Assembly (NCBI GenBank): GCA_963844175.1
Contig: CAWJNE010000013.1
Coordinates: 186,001-250,000 of the forward strand
Source: JALZMG01 sp963844175
GTDB lineage: Bacteria > Actinomycetota > Acidimicrobiia > Acidimicrobiales > Ilumatobacteraceae
DNA: 64,000 nt
Direction: 5' to 3'
Position numbers and translations under genes: made by a program. Shown piece by piece: positions 35,696-43,492 of the stretch. The notes below the pieces were generated by a model. It was not told the origin of the DNA. It worked only from the letters and a program-made list of their open reading frames with translations, and ran no database searches. Position 1 is the stretch's first letter. Every line of letters begins with the position of its first letter.

Positions 35696-36648
35696 GCCGC
35701 CACGTCCAGTTCCTCGGCGAGGGCCTTGGCGACGAGGGAGACGACCCGGCGACCGGTGGCCCGGGTGAACAGCTCGGGCACGTAGAGGACGGGCAGCCCC
35801 GGCGGGAGCCCGGCGCGCAACTGCTCGAGGTGCCGGCCGCCGTTGCGCCGGCGGGCCTCGGTCACCTGGGCCGCGGCGAGCACCTGGCGCACGCCGGGTC
35901 CGGCCGCCTCGACCAGGTCGTCCTCGACCTCGCTCAGCCGGTCGACCACGGCCGCCTGGCGGCGGTCGAACAAGGCCGGCAGCACCCGGTTGGCGACGAC
36001 GGCGGAGGGCGCCACGGCCGTGTCGCGCTCCAGGCGGGCCAGCAGGTCGAGGGTCTCGGTCACCGGCATCTCCTCGGGCGTCGTGACCACGATCAACCCG
36101 GTCCGCCGGTGGTCCTCGAGGATGTCGTTCATCCAGCGCGTCTGCTCGCGCACCATCCCGACCTGGACCAGCTCGCTGATCACCCGCGGGGCGGCGATCT
36201 GGGCGACGATGTGACCGCTGGCCTCGGCGTCGACGATCACCAGGTCGTAGTGCCGCTCACGCACCTCGTAGGTCAACTTGCCGACGGCGAGGATCTCCTT
36301 GACCCCCGGCGCGGCGTCGGCAACGAAGTCGAACGTGCGGGCCAGCGGGCCGATCCGACCGACCAGCGGCACCTTGACGAAGAGGCGCAGGTACTCCCGC
36401 AGCGAGTCCTCGGTGTCCATGGCCATGGCGAACAGACCGGGGTCGAGACGTCGCGGTTGGAAGTCGAGCTCGTCGGCGTCGAAGGCGGCCGCCAACGCCC
36501 CCTTGGCGTCCATCTCGCAGACCAGCACCCGCTTGCCCGAGCGCGCCGCCAGCTCGGCCATTGCCGCGGCGACCGACGTCTTCCCGACGCCACCCTTCCC
36601 CGTCACGAACAGCAGTTGGTGGTCGAGCAGCTCCTGAGGCGCCGCCAT
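35692..36648 (-). CDS. ArsA-family ATPase, first of a pair
   Basis: A 318-residue ATPase with Walker A LLFVTGKGGVGKTSVAAAM, then RVLVCEMDAKGALAAAFDAD and DLVIVDAEASGHIVAQIAAP as switch motifs. The second ATPase of the pair retains the Thr-Pro-Pro switch, while here it is Ala-Glu-Ala, suggesting non-equivalent partners in a heterodimer. ATG 36648 gives MAAPQELLDHQLLFVTGKGG. It lies 8 nt after the DUF3107 gene. The pair and the small DUF3107 protein form a conserved actinobacterial operon, near whiB4 in mycobacteria, implicated in envelope or redox physiology; the exact role is unsettled. Confidence 0.92.
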   Translation of the reverse strand: MAAPQELLDHQLLFVTGKGGVGKTSVAAAMAELAARSGKRVLVCEMDAKGALAAAFDADELDFQPRRLDPGLFAMAMDTEDSLREYLRLFVKVPLVGRIGPLARTFDFVADAAPGVKEILAVGKLTYEVRERHYDLVIVDAEASGHIVAQIAAPRVISELVQVGMVREQTRWMNDILEDHRRTGLIVVTTPEEMPVTETLDLLARLERDTAVAPSAVVANRVLPALFDRRQAAVVDRLSEVEDDLVEAAGPGVRQVLAAAQVTEARRRNGGRHLEQLRAGLPPGLPVLYVPELFTRATGRRVVSLVAKALAEELDVAA

Positions 36649-36656
36649 GGGCGGGT

Positions 36657-36887
36657 TCAGCCTCCGAAGCCGATGCGGCGGTCGCCGTCGTTCGTGCCCA
36701 CCTCGACGTAGGCGAGCTTCTCCGCCGGCACCCCGACCCGGCGTCCGCGCTTGTCGTTCAACCACAGCACGTCGGCGTCGCCGGCCAGCGCCGCCTCGAC
36801 GATCTTGATCGTCTCGTCGCGCTCGTCGTCGGGCATCTCGACCATCAGCTCGCGAGTCGCCTGGGTGATGCCGATCCGAACGTCCAC
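36657..36887 (-). CDS. DUF3107 small protein
   Basis: A 76-residue protein starting with GTG at 36887: VDVRIGITQATRELMVEMPD, followed by IVEAALAGDADVLWLNDKRG and AEKLAYVEVGTNDGDRRIGF. This is the full DUF3107 family, a small beta-rich protein found beside paired ArsA-type ATPases in actinobacteria. The longer open frame upstream is a shadow of the divergent regulator gene. It probably binds or regulates the ATPases; that is inferred from context. Confidence 0.9.
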   Translation of the reverse strand: MDVRIGITQATRELMVEMPDDERDETIKIVEAALAGDADVLWLNDKRGRRVGVPAEKLAYVEVGTNDGDRRIGFGG

Positions 36888-36995
36888 GAGCGCACGGTAA
36901 CGGCCCACCGGTGCGGTCACGCAGGGCGTCCGCCACGCCGGGTGGCGGAGATCGTGCGGTACGTGTCGTTGACGCCACGCCGACAGGTCGCCACG

Positions 36996-37982
36996 ATGGA
37001 GTTCGTGGACGTCGCCCGACCCCGCTCCGTCGTGATCGTCACGTACGACGGCGTCCAGGTGCTCGACATCACCGGGCCACACGAGGTGTTCAGCGGCGCC
37101 ACGCGCGTGCTCGAGGCTGCCGGCCGCCAGGACGCCGGCTACGCACCCACGCTGGCCAGCTCCACGCCAGGGATGGTGCGCAGTGAGAGTGGCCTGACGG
37201 TCGTCGCCGGGGCGCTCGACGACGTCGGCGAGGTCGACACGTTGCTGGTGCCGGGTGGTGGGGGCGTGTCCGCCGCCGCGGCCGACGATCGGCTGGTGGC
37301 CACCATCGCCGCGCTAGCCGCCCGCTCCCGGCGCGTGGTCGGTGTCTGCAGCGGCGCCTTCCTGCTCGCCGCGGCCGGGCTGCTGGACGGCCGGCGGGCG
37401 ACCACCCACTGGGCCCGAGCGGGACGCCTGGCCCGTCAGCACCCCGCCGTCGAGGTCGACGCCGACCCGATCTGGATCCGCGACGGCGACGTGTGGACGT
37501 CGGCCGGGGTGACCGCCGGGATCGACGTGGCCTTGGCGCTCGTGGAGGACGACGTCGGGACCGAGATCGCCGAATCGGTCGCCCGCTGGCTCGTCATGTT
37601 CCTGCGCCGCCCGGGCGGTCAGAGCCAGTTCGCCGCACCGGTGTGGCGGGCCCGGGCCCAGGCCCCGCCCGTACGACGCGCCCAGGACCTGATCGAGTCG
37701 AGTCCTGGGGCCGACCACCGCGTCGGCGTGTTGGCGTCGAACGTGGCGATGAGCGAGCGCCACTTCCTGCGCCGGTTCGCCGCCGAGACGGGCATGACCC
37801 CGGCGCGCTACGTCGCCCGCGTGCGCGTGGAGGCGGCGCGTCGCGAGCTCGAATCGAACGACGACCCGGTCGCCGTCATCGCCGGCCGCGTCGGGTTCGG
37901 CACGTCCGAATCGATGCGCCGCACCTTCCACCGCCACGTCGGTGCGTCCCCGGACGACTATCGGCGCCGCTTCAAACGCTGA
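36996..37982 (+). CDS. GlxA-family transcriptional regulator (PfpI/DJ-1 plus AraC HTH)
   Basis: A 328-residue regulator. The N-terminal part is a glutamine-amidotransferase-like DJ-1/PfpI domain: SVVIVTYDGVQVLDITGPHE, then LLVPGGGG and the nucleophile elbow VVGVCSGAFLLAAAGLLDGR. The C-terminal part from about residue 235 is an AraC-type double HTH: LASNVAMSERHFLRRFAAET, TPARYVARVRVEAARRELE and GRVGFGTSESMRRTFHRHVG. ATG 36996 is chosen from the conserved opening. The next gene, 22 nt downstream, encodes a stand-alone PfpI protein that resembles this sensor domain and is a likely target or partner. Confidence 0.93.
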   Translation: MEFVDVARPRSVVIVTYDGVQVLDITGPHEVFSGATRVLEAAGRQDAGYAPTLASSTPGMVRSESGLTVVAGALDDVGEVDTLLVPGGGGVSAAAADDRLVATIAALAARSRRVVGVCSGAFLLAAAGLLDGRRATTHWARAGRLARQHPAVEVDADPIWIRDGDVWTSAGVTAGIDVALALVEDDVGTEIAESVARWLVMFLRRPGGQSQFAAPVWRARAQAPPVRRAQDLIESSPGADHRVGVLASNVAMSERHFLRRFAAETGMTPARYVARVRVEAARRELESNDDPVAVIAGRVGFGTSESMRRTFHRHVGASPDDYRRRFKR

Positions 37983-38004
37983 TCGACAACGAGAGAGGAC
38001 CGTC

Positions 38005-38655
38005 ATGGACGAGACCACCCACATCGCCATCCCCCTGTTCCCACGCTTCACCGCGCTGGACGGCATCGGCCCCTACGAGGTGCTACAGCGCATCCCCGGG
38101 TTCGACGTCACGTTCATCGGGCACGAGCGCGGCGTCGTGCGCTCGGAGAACGGCTTCCTCGGCATCGAGGTCGACAAGACCTTCGACGAGTTGCCGGCGC
38201 CCGACGTGATCGTCTTCCCGGGCGGTGTCGGCACGCGCCCGCTGATGCACGACGAGCGCGTGCTCGACTGGGTGCGGACGGCCCACGAGACGACGACGTT
38301 CACGACCTCGGTGTGCACCGGCTCGCTCGTGCTCGCCGCGGCCGGGCTGCTCGACGGGCTGCCGGCGACCACGCACTGGAGCGCCCGCGACGTTCTGCCG
38401 AAGCACGGGGCGGTCATCAGCGAGGAGCGCGTCGTCGAGCACCTCGACCGACGGATCATCACGGCTGCCGGCGTGTCGAGCGGGATCGACATGGCGCTGC
38501 GCCTGGTGGAGCTGCTCGTCGACCGCACCGCCGCCGAAGCCGCCCAGCTGATGATCGAATACGACCCGCAACCCCACGTCGACGTCGGCGCCCTGCACAA
38601 GGCCGACGACGTCGTGATGACCCGCCTCATCGAATACGCCGCCGTCCGGCAGTGA
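38005..38655 (+). CDS. DJ-1/PfpI family protein
   Basis: A 216-residue stand-alone DJ-1/PfpI protein, possibly an isonitrile hydratase or glyoxalase-like enzyme. The start IAIPLFPRFTALDGIGPYEV is close to isonitrile hydratase InhA-type proteins, and the nucleophile elbow is TTSVCTGSLVLAAAGLLDGL. It repeats much of the regulator's N-terminal domain, including AAGLLDGxxATTHW. GAGAGAGG at 37991-37998 lies 6 nt before ATG 38005. The gene probably shares a transcript with the GlxA regulator. The reaction is not proven. Confidence 0.88.
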   Translation: MDETTHIAIPLFPRFTALDGIGPYEVLQRIPGFDVTFIGHERGVVRSENGFLGIEVDKTFDELPAPDVIVFPGGVGTRPLMHDERVLDWVRTAHETTTFTTSVCTGSLVLAAAGLLDGLPATTHWSARDVLPKHGAVISEERVVEHLDRRIITAAGVSSGIDMALRLVELLVDRTAAEAAQLMIEYDPQPHVDVGALHKADDVVMTRLIEYAAVRQ

Positions 38656-38682
38656 CGACGAGCGAAGCGAGTCGGCGTTCCT

Positions 38683-38730
38683 GATCTGGGCGCGGACGAC
38701 CTCAAGACTGAGAAGGAGCGCGCCCAGATC
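38683..38730. terminator. 12-bp stem hairpin between convergent genes
   Basis: GATCTGGGCGCG (38683-38694) pairs with CGCGCCCAGATC (38719-38730). An outer, imperfect pair of ACGAGCGAAGCGAGT-like arms surrounds it. It lies between the convergent PfpI and SufR-like genes and could end transcription from both sides. Confidence 0.5.
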
Positions 38731-38766
38731 CATCACGCTCACTCGCTGGCGCTCGTGAGCCCCGCC

Positions 38767-39519
38767 CTACACGGCGGTCGAGCAGATCGTGTCGCCTCGG
38801 GCCTTGCTCGCTTCGGTGGCCACGGCGAGGTCCTCGGCGTACAGGGCGCTGAGCATGCCGCGCACCATGCCCCGGTCGACGGCGCAGATCACGGGGTGGT
38901 CAGTGGCGACCGACCCGAACGGGCAGTGCTCGTTGATGATCCGCAGCCCGCTGTCGTGCTCCCCGGCGGACAGGTGGGCGGCGAACCCGTGCGCCGTGAG
39001 AGCGTCGGCGACGGCCTGCATCGCCGACCGCAGCGACCGCTGCCCCGCCGTCACGTCGTCGCCGGTCAGCCCGTCGGCCATTGCCCGGCCGTACGTGGCG
39101 CCGACCTCCTCGGCCATCGCCTCCGCCTCACCGTGGGGCAGACGGTCGAGCGCCCGACCGAGCAGGGCGAGGACCAGGTCGTCGCTGCGCACCGGGACGT
39201 CGAGGACCTCGTTGCGCGCCGCTGACTCGGCGGCCACGTATCGCTTCGACGGGCGACCGGCCCGGCGGACCGGAGCGATCGCCGCGCGGGCGACCTCGAC
39301 GTAACCGCCGGCGGCGAGCTTGTCCAGGTGGTGGCGGGCGACGTTGGGGTGCACGCCGACCGCTGCGGCGACCTCTGCCACCGTGGTGCCCGGCCCACCT
39401 GACTCACGCACCCGGAGGTACACGCGTCGCCGAGTGGGGTCACCAAAGGCGTCGGTGATCGCCGACACCGCGGCCGTGAACGCCGGTCCGGTGGTCGTCT
39501 CGGCGCCCTGGCGAGGCAT
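38767..39519 (-). CDS. SufR-like winged-helix transcriptional regulator
   Basis: A 250-residue repressor-like protein. The N-terminal winged helix reads VYLRVRESGGPGTTVAEVAA then GVHPNVARHHLDKLAAGGYV, and RRAGRPSKRYV is the wing. The C-terminal domain ends with HCPFGSVATDHPVICAVDRG: Cys199 and Cys212 are 12 residues apart, as in the Fe-S regulator SufR. A third Cys lies at 246, but the central SufR Cys is not in its usual place. A Fe-S or redox sensing role is therefore plausible but unproven. It is divergent from the Mrp gene, an Fe-S carrier ATPase, 72 nt away. ATG 39519 is used. Confidence 0.85.
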   Translation of the reverse strand: MPRQGAETTTGPAFTAAVSAITDAFGDPTRRRVYLRVRESGGPGTTVAEVAAAVGVHPNVARHHLDKLAAGGYVEVARAAIAPVRRAGRPSKRYVAAESAARNEVLDVPVRSDDLVLALLGRALDRLPHGEAEAMAEEVGATYGRAMADGLTGDDVTAGQRSLRSAMQAVADALTAHGFAAHLSAGEHDSGLRIINEHCPFGSVATDHPVICAVDRGMVRGMLSALYAEDLAVATEASKARGDTICSTAV

Positions 39520-39526
39520 CCCGGTA

Positions 39527-39551
39527 TTCTACCTATGGCGATAGTGCTAAT
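39527..39551. promoter_or_regulatory. AT-rich region between the divergent SufR-like and mrp genes, candidate operator
   Basis: The 72-nt divergent gap has an unusually AT-rich core around TCTACCTATGGCGATAGTGC with the small dyad CTAT-GGCG-ATAG (39533-39544). It is the natural place for promoters of both genes and for autoregulation. No exact match to a known operator is claimed. Confidence 0.35.
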
Positions 39552-39591
39552 TCGCCGCCGCCGTTCCGCCCCCACATCCGCCAGGAGGACG

Positions 39592-40740
39592 ATGCCTGCC
39601 ACCGTCGACCAGCTGATCGACGCCCTCCGTCCGGTGGAGGACCCCGAGCTGCACCGATCGATCGTCGACCTCGACATGGTGCGCCACGTCGAGCCGGCCG
39701 GCGACGGGACGGTCTCGGTGCTCATCGCGCTGACGGTCGCCGGCTGCCCGTTGCGCAACGAGATCCAGCACCGGGTGAACACGGCGCTGCTCGCCGTCGA
39801 TGGCGTGACCGGCGTGGACCTCGACTTCACCGTCATGACCGACCAGGAGCGCGAGCTGCTGCGCCAGAAGCTGCAGGGCAACGGGCACGGGCACGCCCAC
39901 CCTCATGGCGCTCCCCAGGGCCACGCCGAGGGGCGTCCGATCCCGTTCGCCCAACCCGGTGCCCGCACCCGCCCGCTGCTCATCTCGTCCGGCAAGGGCG
40001 GGGTCGGCAAGTCCAGCATCACCACCAACCTCGCCGTCGCGCTGGCCACGCGCGGGCACAGCGTCGGCCTCGTCGATGCCGACATCTACGGGTTCTCGAT
40101 CCCCCGCATGCTCGGCGCCGAGCGGGACCCTGTCGTCATCGACGAAATGCTCGTCCCGCCCGAGGCATGGGGGGTGCGCTGCATGTCGATCGGCTACTTC
40201 GTGCCCGATGGCCAGGCCGTCGTCTGGCGCGGGCCGATGCTGCACAAGGCCCTCGAGCAGTTCCTCACGGACGTGTTCTGGGACGACCCGGAGTTCCTGC
40301 TCGTCGACATGCCGCCGGGTACCGGCGACATCGCCATCTCGCTCAGCCAGTACCTGCCGCGCGGTGAGGTCTTCGTCGTCACGACACCACAGGCCGCGGC
40401 ACAGAAGGTGGCGCGGCTCTCGGCGTCGATGGCGGCCAAGGTCAACCTGCCCGTGCGCGGCGTGATCGAGAACATGTCGTGGTTCACCGGTGACGACGGG
40501 AAGCGCTACGAGCTGTTCGGCGCCGGCGGCGGCGCCGAACTGGCCGCCGAGCTGGACGTGCCGCTGCTGGCCCAACTCCCGCTGGTGCCGGCCCTGCGCG
40601 CCGGCGGCGACGAGGGTCGACCGATCGCCGCCGTCGATCCCGACAGCGAGACGGGCCGGGCCTTCCACCAGCTGGCCGAGACCATCGCCGTCGAGCTCCG
40701 GCCGAAGAAGATCTTCAGCCCCGAGCTGCGGGTGGTCTGA
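39592..40740 (+). CDS. mrp: Mrp/NBP35-family Fe-S cluster carrier ATPase
   Basis: A 382-residue cytoplasmic ATPase involved in delivering Fe-S clusters. The N-terminal 90 residues form a DUF59/MIP18 domain (LIDALRPVEDPELHRSIVDL). A His-rich linker GHGHAHPHGAPQGHAEG precedes the ATPase domain with deviant Walker A LLISSGKGGVGKSSITTNLA, then SVGLVDADIYGFSIPRMLG, LLVDMPPGTGDIAISLSQYL and VIENMSWFTGDDGKRYELFG. Mrp proteins often carry CxxC here for cluster binding; only ENMSWF is seen, so the cluster-binding Cys pair is absent. AGGAGG at 39583-39588 is close to ATG 39592. It diverges from the SufR-like gene. Confidence 0.93.
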   Translation: MPATVDQLIDALRPVEDPELHRSIVDLDMVRHVEPAGDGTVSVLIALTVAGCPLRNEIQHRVNTALLAVDGVTGVDLDFTVMTDQERELLRQKLQGNGHGHAHPHGAPQGHAEGRPIPFAQPGARTRPLLISSGKGGVGKSSITTNLAVALATRGHSVGLVDADIYGFSIPRMLGAERDPVVIDEMLVPPEAWGVRCMSIGYFVPDGQAVVWRGPMLHKALEQFLTDVFWDDPEFLLVDMPPGTGDIAISLSQYLPRGEVFVVTTPQAAAQKVARLSASMAAKVNLPVRGVIENMSWFTGDDGKRYELFGAGGGAELAAELDVPLLAQLPLVPALRAGGDEGRPIAAVDPDSETGRAFHQLAETIAVELRPKKIFSPELRVV

Positions 40741-40773
40741 GGTTCTCGTTTTCGCCCGAGTACGGTCGGCGCG

Positions 40774-41556
40774 GTGAGTGACGCCGGGTTCACCCCGCCA
40801 CCTCCGCCGCCGCCACCCAACCTCACGCCACCGCCTGGGTACGCCGCGTACGCGCCGACGTTCGGCTCGGCCGTGCCGCTGCGCCGGCTCGGAGGGTTGC
40901 GTACGGCGATCGTGGTCCTCCTCGCCGTGTACGCCGTCGCCGCCGCGATCGCCATCGCCGTGCTGCCGACCATGGTCGATGCCGCCGACCAGTTCCTGGC
41001 CAACGAGATCAGCGAGGACGAGTACCTCGAGAAGCTCGGCCCGTTCGTGATCACCAGCCTCCTGACCGGAGTGGCCACCGTGGCGATCTTCGTCCTGTCG
41101 ATCATCTGGCTGTTCCGCATCGTGTCCAACCACCGGTCGATCGGCCGGCACACCTCGTGGTCGCCGGGCTGGGCGATCGGCAGCTGGTTCGTCCCGCCCC
41201 TCATCGTCTACGCCGTGCCGATGCTCGTGCTGCGTGAATCGTGGAAGGCGTCCGACCCTGCCGTGTCACCGGGCGACGACGGCTGGCGCCAGTCCGCGGT
41301 CAACCCGATCGTCTACGTCTGGTGGGCGCTCTACGGCCTGGCCCCGATCGTCTTCCTCGTGGCCGGCGTCACCGTCCAGGCCGGCACGTTCGGGTCACAG
41401 GACACGGAGGACCTCGCCGAGTTCCTGCGCGACCGCGTGGGGTTCTCGATCGCCCAGAGCGCGATCGGCATCCTCGCCGCCATCGCCTGGGCACTGCTCG
41501 TGCGCGGCCTGAGCGCCCGACATACGATGCTCACCGGCGAAGCCGTCCCCCGCTGA
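40774..41556 (+). CDS. DUF4328 membrane protein
   Basis: A 260-residue protein with a Pro-rich cytoplasmic N-terminus (FTPPPPPPPPNLTPPPGYAA) and about four membrane helices. The central signature SWSPGWAIGSWFVPPLIVYA and VLRESWKASDP is the DUF4328 hallmark. Its function is unknown; such proteins occur widely in actinobacteria. GTG 40774 lies 33 nt after the mrp stop, possibly on the same transcript. Confidence 0.88.
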   Translation: MSDAGFTPPPPPPPPNLTPPPGYAAYAPTFGSAVPLRRLGGLRTAIVVLLAVYAVAAAIAIAVLPTMVDAADQFLANEISEDEYLEKLGPFVITSLLTGVATVAIFVLSIIWLFRIVSNHRSIGRHTSWSPGWAIGSWFVPPLIVYAVPMLVLRESWKASDPAVSPGDDGWRQSAVNPIVYVWWALYGLAPIVFLVAGVTVQAGTFGSQDTEDLAEFLRDRVGFSIAQSAIGILAAIAWALLVRGLSARHTMLTGEAVPR

Positions 41557-41606
41557 GCCACGCCCCGTCGTGCACCCATGAGCGACCGAGTCTTCGAGCG
41601 GATGTG

Positions 41607-42065
41607 ATGAGCGCCTTCCTCGTCCGGCACGCCAAGGCCGGCAGTCGCCACAGGTGGAACGGCGACGACCACCATCGACCGCTGTCCGGCCCCGGTTGGC
41701 GTCAGGCCGAGGGCATCGCCCGCCGACTCGTCCACGAACAGGTCACGAGCCTCTGGTCCAGCCCGTCCCGTCGGTGCGTGGAGACGCTCGAGCCGCTCGC
41801 TGCCAGCGCGGGGCTGGAGATCATCGCCGACAACCGGCTCGCCGAGACCGCCGGGCTCAGCGAGGTCCTGGAATTGCTGCGCAACGCCGGCGACGGCGCC
41901 GTGCTGTGCAGTCACGGTGATGTCGTCCCCGACGTCGTGGATGGCCTGATGCAGCGCGGCGCGAAACTCGTCGGCGAACCCGACTGGCGCAAGGCCAGCA
42001 TCTGGGTCCTCCGGCTCGACGGCGACGACGTCACCGAGCTGCGCGCCGAACCGCCGCCCGACTGA
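41607..42065 (+). CDS. SixA-type histidine phosphatase
   Basis: A 152-residue compact phosphohistidine phosphatase-like protein. The catalytic motif is FLVRHAKAGSRHRW, followed by DDHHRPLSGPGWRQAEGIAR and the second histidine in VLCSHGDVVPDVVDGLM. The size and RHAKAG signature match SixA and relatives; the substrate in actinobacteria is unknown. ATG 41607 is the first start that keeps the family N-terminus. It lies 50 nt downstream of the DUF4328 gene. Confidence 0.88.
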   Translation: MSAFLVRHAKAGSRHRWNGDDHHRPLSGPGWRQAEGIARRLVHEQVTSLWSSPSRRCVETLEPLAASAGLEIIADNRLAETAGLSEVLELLRNAGDGAVLCSHGDVVPDVVDGLMQRGAKLVGEPDWRKASIWVLRLDGDDVTELRAEPPPD

Positions 42066-42079
42066 CCTCACGCGCAAAC

Positions 42080-42122
42080 GCGGTGAGCGGTGAGGGGACA
42101 TGGTCCCCTCACCGCTCACCGC
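42080..42122. terminator. Perfect 20-bp stem hairpin between convergent genes
   Basis: The arms 42080-42099 (GCGGTGAGCGGTGAGGGGAC) and 42103-42122 pair perfectly around a 3-nt loop. The hairpin is 14 nt after the SixA stop and about 30 nt from the end of the convergent small membrane protein gene. It is a strong candidate for a bidirectional terminator. Confidence 0.75.
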
Positions 42123-42154
42123 TCACTCGGGTCCCGCCGTGACCCGTCGCATGG

Positions 42155-42626
42155 TCAGCGGACGGTGATCCGCCCGCCCACCTGCTGCGACAGGTTCTCG
42201 AGATGGCGGTCGGAACCGGCCGCCCGCTCGACCTGCGCCTCAGCCGCCTGATCGGCGAGCATCTGCAGGTGCCGGTCCGAGCCGGCCTGGCGCGCCACCC
42301 GAGCCCGCAGTGCCTCGTCGGCCTGCACCTGCAAGGTGGCGGTCCGAGCCGGCCTGACGGTCGACCCGAGCCTGTCGAGCCTGCTCGGCGCGCACCTCGC
42401 CGTACTGGTCGGCGATCGCCACGCGTCCCGCCCAGGCGCTCCCGGCCTCGGCGCTCAGCTGGGCCAGCAGCTCCGGGGTCGCCTCCGGTGCCGGCGCCGC
42501 CGACACCAGCTGCGTCGACGCGCCGGCGGCGATGCCGAGGGCCACCAGCACGGCGCCAGCCACGTGTCGCCGCCCGACACGCCGCCACCCGCCCCGCTCG
42601 GCCTTGATGTTGATGTGCTCGTTCAT
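42155..42626 (-). CDS. Signal-anchored protein with three QAGSDRHLQ repeats, +1 frameshift
   Basis: The N-terminus has a basic segment and one hydrophobic helix (VAGAVLVALGIAAGASTQLV), followed by APEATPELLAQLSAEAGSAW. The frame breaks at the AA of 42333-42334. Removing one base continues the protein with RQAGSDRHLQVQADEALRAR, then RQAGSDRHLQMLADQAAEAQ, RAAGSDRHLENLSQQVGG and the stop. Three near-identical 10-residue repeats thus lie in a predicted coiled coil, at 20-residue and then 19-residue-like spacing. The repaired protein has 156 residues. GGGAGGA 8 nt upstream supports ATG 42626. I know of no family. It follows the ccm operon on the same strand after 134 nt. Confidence 0.7.
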
Positions 42627-42760
42627 GATGATGTCCTCCCATGACGGGGACGGTCCCGGGGTTCGGGTGCTTGCGTCCTCGTGTGATGGAGACCCGCCAC
42701 GACCAGGGGCGATACGCCGTCAGGCGGTGATCCGCGCCACCGCGACGTGTGTCACGACCG

Positions 42761-43492
42761 TCATTGCGCTGTGGTCGTGGTCACATCCGCGAGGAGCGGT
42801 TCGACGAGCTGGCGAACGAGGCTCGGCGGGTCGAGCGCGAGGCAGGCCTCGGCCTCGACGCTCGCCGCCACCCGGTCGTCGTCGGCGGCGGCGGCGATGA
42901 CGGCGAGGAAGCACCGCGGGTCCGGGTACGTCGGATCGAGCTCCGTCACCCGTCGCAGCTGCTCCCGCGACACGTCGACAGCGGTCGCCGCCAACGCTTC
43001 GTCCGCCCCGCGCGACCCGACGAACAGCAACCAGGCGTTGTACGTCAACGCCTCCGCCTGCTCCGGTCGCTGCTCCAGCACCTGCTGGTACAGCGCCTGC
43101 GCCTGCGCCGGATCGACGCCCAGCAGCCGGCGGGCCTCGGCGAGGAGCCCGGCGACGTCGTCCGCCGCCGGGCCGGACGCCACCGGTTGGTCGGGGGTTC
43201 GCTGACCCGACGTGCGGGCGACGAGGAAGCCGGCACCCACTGCAACGGCGACGACGACCACGATCACGACGGCGCGGCGGGCCCACGGGCTGGACCGCCG
43301 CGCCGGCAACGCGGCGCGACCGGCGTCGAGCTCGCGCAGGACGTCCGCGGCGCGCTTCGTGTAGCCGTCGCGCAGCGTCGCGTAGTCACCATCGTCCACG
43401 TCACCGGCGCCGTGCTCGGCGTCGAGGTCACGCAGCGACCGGAGCAGGTGGCGGCGCTCGTCCTCCAGCTCGGCCATGCGGTCCGGGTTCAC
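42761..43492 (-). CDS. ccmI: CcmI-like cytochrome c biogenesis TPR protein
   Basis: A 243-residue protein, last in the ccm operon. The N-terminus (MAELEDERRHLLRSLRDLDA then YATLRDGYTKRAADVLRELD) resembles the cytoplasmic part seen in CcmI-like proteins. One membrane helix, AVVIVVVVAVAVGAGFLVAR, follows. The exported part has TPR-like helices (DPAQAQALYQQVLEQRPEQA, then TELDPTYPDPRCFLAVIAA). CcmI holds apocytochrome c for haem ligation. GTG 43492 overlaps the ccmH stop as GTGA. The symbol rests on context and architecture, since sequence conservation of CcmI is low. Confidence 0.75.
   Translation of the reverse strand: MNPDRMAELEDERRHLLRSLRDLDAEHGAGDVDDGDYATLRDGYTKRAADVLRELDAGRAALPARRSSPWARRAVVIVVVVAVAVGAGFLVARTSGQRTPDQPVASGPAADDVAGLLAEARRLLGVDPAQAQALYQQVLEQRPEQAEALTYNAWLLFVGSRGADEALAATAVDVSREQLRRVTELDPTYPDPRCFLAVIAAAADDDRVAASVEAEACLALDPPSLVRQLVEPLLADVTTTTAQ

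Noticed and set aside
34437..36648. Arsenic resistance operon
   Set aside because: The ATPases are ArsA-like, but no arsB, arsC or arsR is present and the DUF3107 neighbour matches the actinobacterial non-arsenic operon.
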